DNA of 64,000 nt, from positions 1 to 64,000 of the forward strand of contig JAFEMH010007490.1 in assembly GCA_022495995.1 (NCBI GenBank). Direction: 5' to 3'. Origin of the DNA: Adenophora triphylla var. japonica. Lineage: Eukaryota > Streptophyta > Magnoliopsida > Asterales > Campanulaceae. Position 1 is the stretch's first letter. Each line of letters opens with the position of its first letter. A program made the translations under genes and the position numbers. The notes beneath the pieces were generated by a model. That model was not told the DNA's origin. It saw only the letters and a program-made list of their open reading frames with translations, and ran no database searches. Shown here piece by piece: positions 35,501 to 43,603 of this stretch.

Positions 35501-35935
35501 TTAATGATCTTTGAATTGATGAAAGTGGGTGTTAGGCTCTTAGGAGATGATATGTTGAGGTTCCTATGTGGCTTGGTTCGAATGGGTATCATTGGTTTTG
35601 CTTGGTTTTGGTTTTTCGTGGATTTTGCCATTTTGCGGAATTGCAAGGCCGTGCACCTCCAGGGTTTGCCATCTAGCGCGGTCGTGTTCAGCATCAGAGC
35701 GGCCATGCTCACAAAGGAAAAATTTCTTTGCCTTTCAGCGCGGACGCGCTCCATTTCAGAGCGGTAGCGCTGGCAGAGTTGGTCGCGCGACGCTTTTAGC
35801 CACTCGTCCCATGCACGTCCCACGATCATGAGTGTTTTTCTTTGCATTTTGGTGTTTTTAGGCTTTTACTTTGGTTTTGCTTATGGTTTTAGAGGAGGCT
35901 AAGGCCTTTCTTGGGTTGTAAAATACTTTATTTAT
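35501..35935 (+). other. LINE A 3' untranslated part with GC-rich motifs
   Basis: Between 35640 and 35800 there are repeated short GC motifs such as GCGCGGTCGTG, AGAGCGGCCATGCTC, GCGCGGACGCGC and GAGCGGTAGCGC. They resemble motifs in the 3' parts of the other LINE copies. No poly(A) or conserved 3' hairpin was found, so the end of copy A is lost or uncertain. Confidence 0.5.
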
Positions 35936-35941
35936 TTTTGC

Positions 35942-36147
35942 AGTGAAGTACGCTTTAGTTTTTCAAACTTTAGCTACCTCTATCTCCTAGATAGTGAAAT
36001 ACGCTTTAGTTTTCTAAACTTTAGCTACCTCTATCTCCTTGATAGTGAAGTACGCTTTAGTTTTCCAAACTTTAGCTACCTCTATCTCCTAGATAACGAA
36101 GTACGCTTCATTTTTTTTTCAACTTTAGCTGCCTCTATCTCTGTTCA
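35942..36147. repeat. 51-bp minisatellite, about four units
   Basis: The phrase GTGAAGTACGCTTTAGTTTT recurs at 35943, 35994, 36045 and, degenerate, near 36096. Each unit ends with TTTAGCTACCTCTATCTCCT. It fills the space between LINE A and LINE B where telomere-like repeats occur between the other copies. Confidence 0.88.
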
Positions 36148-36181
36148 AAAGAGATAGCGACGTAAGCTTTAGTTTCAGATT

Positions 36182-37380
36182 TATGGGACCACATTTCGAT
36201 TAAATTACATGATGACATTAAGAGGGTTCGGGTGGACATTGATAGGGATGATAGGGTGGTGTTTATGCTGACTAAGTCGGGAGCTTTTGAGACTGCAGCT
36301 TGGTGGGATCATTATCGGATTCGGAGTCCTTTAGTGGATTGGGGTGCTAAGATTTGGCACAAGAACATTCCTACCAAGGTTAGTGGCTTTTGGTGGCACT
36401 TGATGCATAATAGCCTTCCGGTTGATTCAAGATTGGAGGAGAGGGGTTTCAACATCCTGCCTCGTTGTGTATGTTGTCTGTCTGGCGGCCATAGGGAGAC
36501 TCTTGAGCATTTATTTCTTCAATCGGATATGGCATTGTCTTTGTGGCAACATTGGTCTTCTTTCTTTGGGATTGGGACTCAGTACACGGGCTTGCATCAT
36601 TTGTGGGAGACTTGGTGTAGGGCTCAATCCAAAAGGACTCAAATAGGTTTGGTTCGCATGGGGACTATGATGTTTGTTTGCTGGGGGTTGTGGAAGGCGA
36701 GATGTAAGATGGTTTTTGAAGGCAAACAAATAGAGTGTGATGCTATCAATAAGGGAGTTCAATGTGCTTTGTTGGATATGTGTTCATTTCTAACTCCCAA
36801 GGGGAAGCATACACCGGAAGCTCGTAATATTCTGACTTGTTTGGGATTAAGGGTGGCAGAGGTGAGACATAGAGTGAAGAGATCTTTGAGATGGGAGCCA
36901 TCGAGGGAGTATTGTTACACTCTTAAAACGGGTGGATCATCGGTTCATGGTGAGTGCACAGGAGGAGGTATCATTCGAGATTGGAGGGGTGGTTACATTC
37001 GTGCTTTTTCCAATTATTATGGGAGGGGCACTAACATGAAGGCGGAGATTTTGGCCCTTCGGGATGGGTTGAGATTATGTCGAGATCTTCAGTTAGATTT
37101 GGTGCTTGTAGAGTCGAACTCTTTAGTGGCTGTGGGGATCTTGAAAGGGTGGTTCTCTGGTCCCTGTCAACATTCATATGAGCTTAGGGAGTGTGGGAAT
37201 TTGTTGGGTGACTTTGGCATTTGACATGTTTTATGGGAAGTTAATGGGGTTGCGGATCGTCTAGCGGCGATGGCACATCAGCATCATATTCAGATGGTAT
37301 ACTTGCTCGCTAGAGATCTGCCGAGGGAGGTATTATAGGCGTTGAATTTTGATGTTTTGGGAGGTTATGTTGTTCGGCGT
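36182..37380 (+). pseudogene. LINE B ORF2 fragment (zf-RVT and RNase H)
   Basis: The frame 36232-37224 is open for 330 residues. It has FETAAWWDHYRIRSPLVDWG, a zinc segment CVCCLSGGHRETLEHLFLQ and the RNase H motifs GGGIIRDWRGGYIRAFSNYY and AEILALRDGLRLCRDLQLD. It stops at a TGA at 37222 where other copies read through to HVLREANGV. The remaining residues to about 37380 continue in the same frame. There is no reverse transcriptase, so it cannot act alone. Confidence 0.85.
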
Positions 37381-37957
37381 TGATAAGGATCGAGTTTTGT
37401 TGATTTTTGGTATGATTTGGTGGTATATTGCTGAGAGGTTTTGCCTTGGTTTGAAGGCAACAAGACAGTTTGGTAGCTGTTTTTTAGTTTTTCTTGCTGT
37501 GCATGGCCATGTGTGGGTTCTTGGCATGGCCATGCAATTGCTGATTTTTTAGCGTTCAGTTTTCTGCCATAGGGGAGCGTCCGCTCCAAGAGGAGGGGAG
37601 CGCCCGCTTCCATTTGCTGGATTCAACCGTGAGTTACTGGAAAATGAGGGAGCGTCCGCTCCAAAGGCTTGGGAGCGTCCGCTCCCAGCTTGGTGTGGGT
37701 AGTTTGGTTTGGCTTGGCGTTGGGCATCATGGCAGCTCCTTGGCCGGCCTGGAGGATTGCTTTTTTGGGCCATATTTGGGCAATTTTAGGGCAAAAGGCT
37801 AATTGACTTGGCCTGATGTTTGGCCTAATGCTTTGGGATGGATTGGTCTACTTTTTAATTACATTGGTTTTAGAGTTGGGCATTTTAATTCCCGCTCATT
37901 GATGTAATATTTTTCTTTTATCAATAAAAGCTCTCAGGTGTCGTCCTGGTTCTTCAA
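36182..37957 (+). mobile_element. LINE copy B, 5'-truncated
   Basis: It begins inside the zf-RVT coding part of ORF2 and continues through RNase H, a 3' untranslated part and a poly(A) tail near 37949-37957. It ends with a conserved 3' segment: TTTTAGAGTTGGGCATTTTA, an AATAAAAG poly(A) signal near 37922, and the hairpin CAGGTGTCGTCCTG. Loss of the 5' part is the normal result of incomplete target-primed reverse transcription. Confidence 0.88.
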
Positions 37958-38040
37958 AAAAAAACCCTAAACCCCAAACCATAAACCCCAAACCATAAAC
38001 CCCAAACCCCAAACCCTAAACCCCAAACCCTAAACCTTAG
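37949..38040. repeat. Telomere-like repeats after LINE B
   Basis: After the poly(A), units of CCCTAAA, CCCCAAA and CCATAAA run for about 85 bases with the C-rich strand on +. CCCTAAA is the plant telomere repeat. The array is degenerate and interstitial. Confidence 0.88.
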
Positions 38041-38051
38041 TTAATTAACCT

Positions 38052-39960
38052 ACAGAAAAGTGGGTTTTATGTCAGTTCTAAACGTCGGCCTTTTGAAATT
38101 GAGAATATTCGTCGTTGGTCGGGATGTTCTCATGAAGAATTTCCTCTCAAATATTTGGGGATCCCTTTGTTTAAGGGACGGATTCAGAGGCTTCATTTTG
38201 CAGATTTGGAGAGGAAATTAATGAAAAGAGTGGATGGGTGGATGGGTGGAAGTCGCCCTTGCTGTCGTTTGGGGCTAAGGTGACTCTCATTAAGGCTGTC
38301 CTTTCTAGCATTCCTATTTATTCTCTTGGGGTTCTCAAGGTACCTAAAAGTGTGCTTTGCAAGCTAGAAAGCATCATGTCTAATTTTCTATGGAGTAATG
38401 GGGGCGAGAAAAGGGCTTATTGGGTTTCTTGGGACAAGGCGTGTCGTCCCTTGAAGGAAGGTGGCTTGGGCATTCGGCATCTGGAGGATATGAACACGGC
38501 GATGTTGGCTAAGTTGGCTTGGGTTGCAACTCGAGGTAACTCTTTATGGTCACAGTTCATTCGAAGTAAATATAATTATCGCTTTGCTATTTCTAGTTCT
38601 CATGTTTGGTAAGCGTCTTCGGCTTTTATTCCTCATCTTGAGGAATGTAGTCGTTGGGTGATTGGTAGGGGGGATGTTAAATTCTGGGTTGATAATTGGT
38701 GTGGGACAATTCTTGGTGGTCCAAATCCTGTGGATCATATGTTATCTGTTCGTGATGGTCTCATGGTGTTGGATGACATGCTCCAGCTTGTTCCTTCTGA
38801 ATTTCATGATAGTATTCATAAGGTACACATTGATGAGCGACAAGATGATAAAATGGTTTTCACTCTGACAAAGACAGGTGTTTTTGAAACTTCTGCTTGG
38901 TGGGATCATTATAGGGTTCGGAGTCCTTTGGTGGATTGGGGAGGAAAGGTTTGGCATCCAAATATCCCTATAAAGGTTCGTGGATTTTGGTGGCATGTCA
39001 TGCATGATGGGTTGCCGGTGGATGCCAAGTTGGAGTCGCGTGGTTTTTATGGTCCTTCTCGATGTGTTTGCTGTCCGGGTGGTGGTAGTATTGAGACTTT
39101 ATCTCACCTTCTTTTACACTCCGAGATGGCACAATATCTATGGATGCATTGGTCTTCTGTTTTTGGTTTCCCTTACCAATTCACAGATATTTATGCTTTA
39201 TGGGATATGTGGTGTCGAGGGCAATCAAAGAGAAGACAGGTGGGATTGGTTCGCATGGGCATTATGATTTTCTCTTGTTGGCATTTATGGAAGTCTAGAT
39301 GCAAAATGGTGTTCGAAAATGTTCCTATGAATGGTCCGATGATTTTAGCAGCTGTAAAACATTCTCTGCGGGAGATGTGTTCTTTCTTGGTTCCTAAACG
39401 GGCACCTTCTATGGAGGATTGTTTGATTTTGGGAAGGATTGGTCTTAAAGTTGCGTCCCATAAGATTCGTAAGCTCAAATTCTTGAGATGGGAGCCTTCT
39501 ATCTCTCATGCATATACTCTTAATACGGATGGCTCTTCTATGAACGGTGTGTGTACCGGTGGTGGTATTATTTGGGATGCAAGGGGTGCTTTTTATGGGG
39601 CTTTTTCGAGACACTATGGCATGGGAACAAACATGCAAGCGGAGATTTTTGCTCATAGAGATGGCTTAAAGTTGTGTCGGGATCGAGGTCTTCGTTCGGT
39701 GTTGGTGTTGCCGGATTCTCTAGTAGCTGCGAGTTTAGAGCAAGGAAAATTTCAAATTCCTTGGCAATATACTTACGAGCTTAATGAGTGCATTTATATG
39801 GCATGCGTCATGTGTTAAGGGAGGCAAATGGGGTTGCGGACAGACTTGCAGCTGATGCTCATATTCACCGCGGACAACAGGTTTATTCTTCAGTTCGAAA
39901 TCTTCCTAGGGATGTTCTTAATGCTCTTCGATTCGATGAAAGTGGGTGTTATGCTCTTCG
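38052..39960 (+). pseudogene. LINE C ORF2 fragment (reverse transcriptase end, zf-RVT, RNase H)
   Basis: The frames 38238-38612 and 38658-39818 carry LKYLGIPLF, SFGAKVTLIKAVLSSIPIYS, the zinc segment CVCCPGGGSIETLSHLLLH and RNase H motifs (DGSSMNGVCTGGGIIWDARG). An 8-bp duplication, GGATGGGT, near 38235 shifts the frame, and a TAA at 38611 replaces the Gln codon of copy A. A second frameshift near 39795 precedes the LREANGVADRLAADAHIH part. Confidence 0.83.
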
Positions 39961-40458
39961 GGGATGATGTTTGGAGGTATTTTTGCTGCTTGGTCATGTT
40001 GAGGTCTTGCTGCATTGCATGGTTTTGGTGTTGGTTTCAGCTGATGTGTTGGTTTTTTGGCTGCTGGGGGGTTTTTCTGATGTGCACGGCCGTGCTTTTG
40101 GTCTTGCACGCATGTGCGATGTGCCTGGGTTCTTGGGCGATCACCCAAATGGCTTGTACGGACGCCCTTGAGCCTCGGCCAAACTTGCGTGGCCGCCCTA
40201 AGGGTTTGTGCGGTCGCCCTTGTACCACGGCCTGCTTGTGCGGCCACCCTTGGTCTTGTGTGGCCGCCTTGGTCTCATCTGATGGGCTGGAGCAGGAGAG
40301 TGGGCTTTGGGCTGAAGTTTGGGTTGGATTGGTGGGGTTTTGGTCATGGGCCTTGGTATTTTGTATTGTGGTTTTAGAGTTGGGTCATATTCCCGCTCAT
40401 CGATGTAATTTTATTATTTATCATTAATAAAATTCCCAGGTGTCGTCCTGGTTCTCTT
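39961..40458 (+). other. LINE C 3' untranslated part
   Basis: It contains an array of GC-rich motifs at 40085-40270, including CACGGCCGTGC, GTGGCCGCCC, GTGCGGTCGCCC and GTGCGGCCACCC, and then the conserved LINE 3' segment. The small ORFs here on both strands are chance frames. Confidence 0.6.
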
Positions 40459-40880
40459 AAAAAAAAAAAAAAAACCTTAAACCCTAACCCTAAACCCCAA
40501 ACACCAAACCCCAAACCCAAAACCCTAAACCCTAAACCCCAAACCCCAAACCCCAAACCCCAAACACCAAACCCCGAACCCCTAAAACCCTAAATCCTAA
40601 AGCCGAAACCCCAAACCCTAAACCCCAAACCCTAAACCCTAAAACCTAAAACCTAAATCCTAAACCCCAAATCCTAAACCCCAAACCCTAACCCCTAAAC
40701 CCTAAACCCTAAACTCCAAACCCCAAACCCCAAACCCTAAAGCTAAAACCCTTAGCCCTAAACCCTAAACCCTAAAACCAAAACCCCAAACCCCAAAAAC
40801 CAAACCCCAAACCCCAAAAACCAAAAACCAAAAACCCCAAACCCCAAACCCCAAAACCACAAAACCCCTAAACCCTAAAG
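40459..40880. repeat. Telomere-like repeat tract after LINE C
   Basis: About 405 bases of interspersed CCCTAAA and CCCCAAA units, with some CCCAAAA and CCTAAAA variants, follow the poly(A). It is the longest such tract in the window and is too degenerate to be a live telomere. LINE D follows directly. Confidence 0.92.
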
Positions 40881-41455
40881 GTAAGCCAACAATGGATGCA
40901 AGGGGCATTTTATCTAATTTGGGTTTAAGGGTGGCGGAGGTAAAGCGTAGGAAGCCTAAAACATTGAGATGGGAGCCTGCGCGCGATTACTTTTATACTC
41001 CCAATACGGATGGTTCTTCGGTTCATGGTGAGTGTTCGGGAGGAGGAGTCATTCAAGATTGGAGGGGTGGTTTTATTCGGGCTTATTCCAATTTACGGGA
41101 TGGGCACTAATATGCAGGCAAAGATTTTTGCCATTCATGATGGTCTAAGGTTATGTCGGGATCTTCAATTTACCTCGGTTCAGGTGGAATATGACTCGTT
41201 GGTGAGTGTGGGGATATTGAGAGGCCATTTTACTGGTCCTTGGCGATATTCATACGAGCTAAGGGAGTGCATCGGTTTAATGGGTGGTTTTGGTATTAGA
41301 CACGTGTTAAGGGAGGCAAATGGTGTGGTGGATAGGCTAGCATCGATTGCTCATGGTCATAGGCAACATATGAGGTATGATAAGGCTAATGTTTTGCCGA
41401 GAGAGGTGATAATGCATTGAGATTTGATGAGTTGGATGTTTATGTGGATCATAAT
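40881..41455 (+). pseudogene. LINE D ORF2 fragment (RNase H)
   Basis: The frames 40892-41110 and 41010-41420 overlap and carry DGSSVHGECSGGGVIQDWRG, then AKIFAIHDGLRLCRDLQF and HVLREANGVVDRLASIAHGH. A frameshift lies near 41095. Only the RNase H end of ORF2 is left. Confidence 0.82.
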
Positions 41456-41964
41456 TAATATGGGTTATGACCCACTGGCTTCTGGTGGTTTTTTTGCTGA
41501 TTTTTGTACATGGCATGGCCATGCTTTGAATTTCAGCATGGCCATGCAATGCAAGGCACGCCCATGCACATCTTGGGACATGGCCATGCAAATGAGCAGT
41601 TTTCAACATGGGAACTTTTTGCCTTAGGGGAGCGTCCGCTCCAAGAGGAAGGGAGCGCCCGCTCCCAAGGCGAATTGGGCTGGGCGGATTTGGGCTGGGG
41701 AAACACGGTTTTGGCTGTTGATTTGGATTGGCTTGGCAGTTGGCCATCTTTGCAGCTTCATGGCTGGCCAGGAGGATTGTTTGGGCCATCTGTTTGGGGC
41801 CAAATGCTGGTTGACTTGGCCTGACTTTGGCTTGATGCCTTCGGGATAGTTTTGGTTTATTGTTTAATTACGTTGGTTTTAGAGTTGGGCATTTTAATTG
41901 CCACTCATTGATGTAATATTTTTCTTTCATCAATAAAAGCTCCCAAGTGACGTCCGGATTCTTA
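41456..41964 (+). other. LINE D 3' untranslated part
   Basis: It shows CATGGCCATGC motifs at about 41511-41590, then GGGGAGCGTCCGCTCC and GGGAGCGCCCGCTCCC near 41628-41668, followed by the conserved LINE end with AATAAAAG near 41932. Confidence 0.6.
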
Positions 41965-42012
41965 AAAAAAAACCATAAACCCAAAACCCTAAACCCTAAA
42001 CCCTAAACCCTA
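41965..42012. repeat. Telomere-like repeats between LINE D and the 5S sequence
   Basis: After the poly(A), four nearly perfect CCCTAAA units stand at about 41985-42012 and end directly at the 5S start. Confidence 0.9.
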
Positions 42013-42131
42013 GGGTGCGATCATACGAGCACTAATGCACCGGATCCCATCAGAACTCCGTAGTTAAGCGTGCTTAGGCAAGAGTAGTACTAGGATGGGT
42101 GACCCCCTGGGAAGTCCTCGTGTTGCACCCC
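42013..42131 (+). rRNA. 5S rRNA-derived sequence (probable pseudogene) fused to LINE E
   Basis: It starts GGGTGCGATCATAC and ends GTCCTCGTGTTGCACCC, matching plant 5S rRNA along its full length of about 119 bases, including the internal promoter areas AAGCGTGCTT and GGATGGGTGACC. It departs from the plant consensus at several sites, for example CATACGAGC for CATACCAGC, CTCCGTAG for CTCCGCAG and GCTTAGGCAAGAG for GCTTGGGCGAGAG, so it is probably not functional. T-rich runs follow at 42141-42157. It lies singly between telomere-like repeats and a LINE fragment, not in a 5S array. Confidence 0.9.
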
Positions 42132-42157
42132 CACCCCAACTTTTTAGATTTTTTCCC

Positions 42158-42483
42158 TTCGCGATGGTTTGAGGTTATATCGAGATCTTCAGCTTCTTTC
42201 GGTTCAGGTGGAGTCTGATTCGTTGGGGGCAGTGGGGATTTTGCGTGGCAGCTGTTCTGGGCCTTGGCAATACTCATATGAGATAAGGGAGTATAGTCGG
42301 TTATTGGGTGAGTTTGGTATTGGCCATGTTTTAAGGGAGGCAAATGGCGTTGCAGATAGATTGGCAGCAGTTGCGTATGGTCATAGGCAACATTTGAGGT
42401 ATGCTACGGTTAGAGAGTTGCCGAGGGAAGTGATAAATGCTTTGAGATTTGATGATTCAGGTGTTTATGTGGTTCGACGTTGA
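42158..42483 (+). pseudogene. LINE E ORF2 fragment (C-terminal RNase H)
   Basis: The open frame reads through SDSLGAVGILRGSCSGPWQY, HVLREANGVADRLAAVAYGH and ends ...DDSGVYVVRR with a TGA at 42481. This is the best preserved C-terminus of ORF2 in the cluster and shows where the ORF normally ends. Confidence 0.83.
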
Positions 42484-42778
42484 CATGGGTCATTTTGTGG
42501 GGAATTTCTGGTTTTCTGGTGTAATATTGCTGGTTTGGTGGATTTCTGCTTAGGATGGTTCTGTAGTGCGACACTTGTGGATAGGGTTTATAATTTTCTA
42601 TAGTGGTGGGTTCTGTAGTGCGGCAGAGTTGCCCTACATGGGCATGAATCGTGACTCAAGGGACGACTCGTCCCGTTATTACTTCTCTCTGTTGCATTCG
42701 TCTCTTTATAGGGGACGAGTTAGACATGTTGGGCACAAGTCGTCCAATTCATGGCTGGGAGTTTCTGGTTGTTGGGAG

Positions 42779-43175
42779 TAGGGATGGCCAAATCGGACCG
42801 GAATCGGACCGAAACCGGAAAACCGAACTGGAACCGGAGCGGAAAAGCCCGAAATCGCCATGAACCATCACAAAAATCGAAACCGTGGTAATCGGAACCG
42901 GTTTGGATAAGGGCCGATTAAGGGTCACAAAAATGGTGAACCAGACCGGAACCGAAACCGTGAACCGGATGGAAATTCCTTGTTTTTCAATAGAACCGGA
43001 CCGGACCGGAACCGGACCGGAAAAGCCCGGAACCGGAGCAAACCGGGAAGAAAACCGGAACCGGAGTAACCGGAACCGTGATTAGGCCGGGCCGATTAAG
43101 GGTCACCCTTTTGCCAAACCGGAACCGGTGGTTTTCGAACCGGAACCGGGCCCGAAACCGGTTTGGCCATCCCTA
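42779..43175. mobile_element. hAT-type MITE with GGAACCGG-rich interior
   Basis: The left end TAGGGATGGCCAAA and the right end TTTGGCCATCCCTA are inverted repeats. The octamer GTTGGGAG flanks both sides (42771-42778 and 43176-43183). An 8-bp duplication and a TAGGGATGG terminus mark the hAT superfamily. The 397-bp element has no transposase. Its interior is filled with CCGGAACCGG-like direct and inverted repeats. It sits in the 3' untranslated part of LINE E. Confidence 0.93.
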
Positions 43176-43442
43176 GTTGGGAGCGTCCGCTCCAAGAGGA
43201 AGGGAGCGACCGCTCCCAAGGAGCATTGGGCTGCTGGTTTTGGGCTGGGGAAACAAGGTGGATTTTTTGGTTTGGGCTTGGCAATGGGCCATTATGCTTC
43301 ATGGCCGGCCAGGAGGCTTTGTTGGGGCCATTTGGTTTTCTTTTGTTTACGTTGGTTTTAGAGTTGGGCATTTTAATTCCCTCTCATAGATGTAATTTTT
43401 TATTTCATCAATAAAATTTCCCAGGTGCCGTCCTGGTTCAAA

Positions 43443-43563
43443 AAAAACCCTAAACTCAAAACCCAAAACCCTAAACCCTAAACCCTAAACCCTAGACCTT
43501 AGACCCTAAACCCTAGACCCTAGAACCTAGACCATAAACCCTAGACCCTAAACCCCAAACCCA
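43443..43563. repeat. Telomere-like repeats after LINE E
   Basis: CCCTAAA units mixed with CCCTAGA, CCTTAGA and CCCCAAA variants run for about 120 bases and then give way to the 5' part of LINE F. Confidence 0.88.
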
Positions 43564-43603
43564 AAGGACGCGTCTGTGCAGATCTAACTGTGGGCAATTT
43601 TGG

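Larger units (their letters stand above)
1..35935 (+). mobile_element. LINE copy A (plant L1 type), interrupted by CACTA and Tat insertions
   Basis: The pieces 1-1251, 4150-6052 and 32424-35935 read in order as one non-LTR retrotransposon: ORF1 with a DUF4283-like region and CCHC knuckle, an acidic ORF1 tail, the ORF2 endonuclease, reverse transcriptase, zf-RVT segment and RNase H. Together they make about 6.6 kb, near the usual size of a full plant L1. Removing the two insertions, each bounded by a target-site duplication, restores continuity. Several stops and frameshifts show that the copy is inactive. Its 3' end is unclear, since no poly(A) tail is seen before the minisatellite at 35942. 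It is most similar to copy C downstream. Confidence 0.85.
38052..40474 (+). mobile_element. LINE copy C, 5'-truncated
   Basis: It begins near the end of the reverse transcriptase part of ORF2 (KSGFYVSSKRRPFEIENIRR) and runs to a poly(A) of about 16 bases ending near 40474. The 3' end repeats the conserved segment with TTTTAGAGTTGGGTCATATT, an AATAAAAT signal near 40425 and the hairpin CAGGTGTCGTCCTG. Its ORF2 and flanking 3' part are close to copy A. Confidence 0.88.
40881..41974 (+). mobile_element. LINE copy D, 5'-truncated
   Basis: It begins just before the RNase H domain (RGILSNLGLRVAEVKRRKPK) and ends with poly(A) near 41965-41974. The conserved 3' segment is present, but the terminal hairpin is mutated (CCAAGTGACGTCCGGA). 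Confidence 0.85.
42158..43446 (+). mobile_element. LINE copy E, 5'-truncated and joined to 5S
   Basis: It begins inside the RNase H region (LRDGLRLYRDLQLL) directly after the 5S and T-rich stretch, and ends with the conserved 3' segment, the hairpin CAGGTGCCGTCCTG and a short poly(A) near 43439-43446. A hAT MITE is inserted at 42779-43175. The 5S-LINE order is what reverse transcriptase template switching from LINE RNA to 5S RNA would give. Confidence 0.83.

Noticed and set aside
40114..40377. ORFs in the 3' part of LINE C on both strands
   Set aside because: They translate the GC motif array and conserved 3' segment and resemble no protein.
40459..40880. A functional telomere
   Set aside because: The CCCTAAA units are mixed with many CCCCAAA and other variants and lie between LINE copies, so the tract is interstitial.
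42013..42131. A working 5S rRNA gene or the edge of a 5S array
   Set aside because: It is a single copy with several changes from the plant consensus, flanked by telomere-like repeats and a LINE fragment, with no 5S spacer or second unit.
42885..43085. A 66-residue Asn/Arg/Gly/Thr-rich ORF
   Set aside because: It is the translation of GGAACCGG repeats within the hAT MITE.
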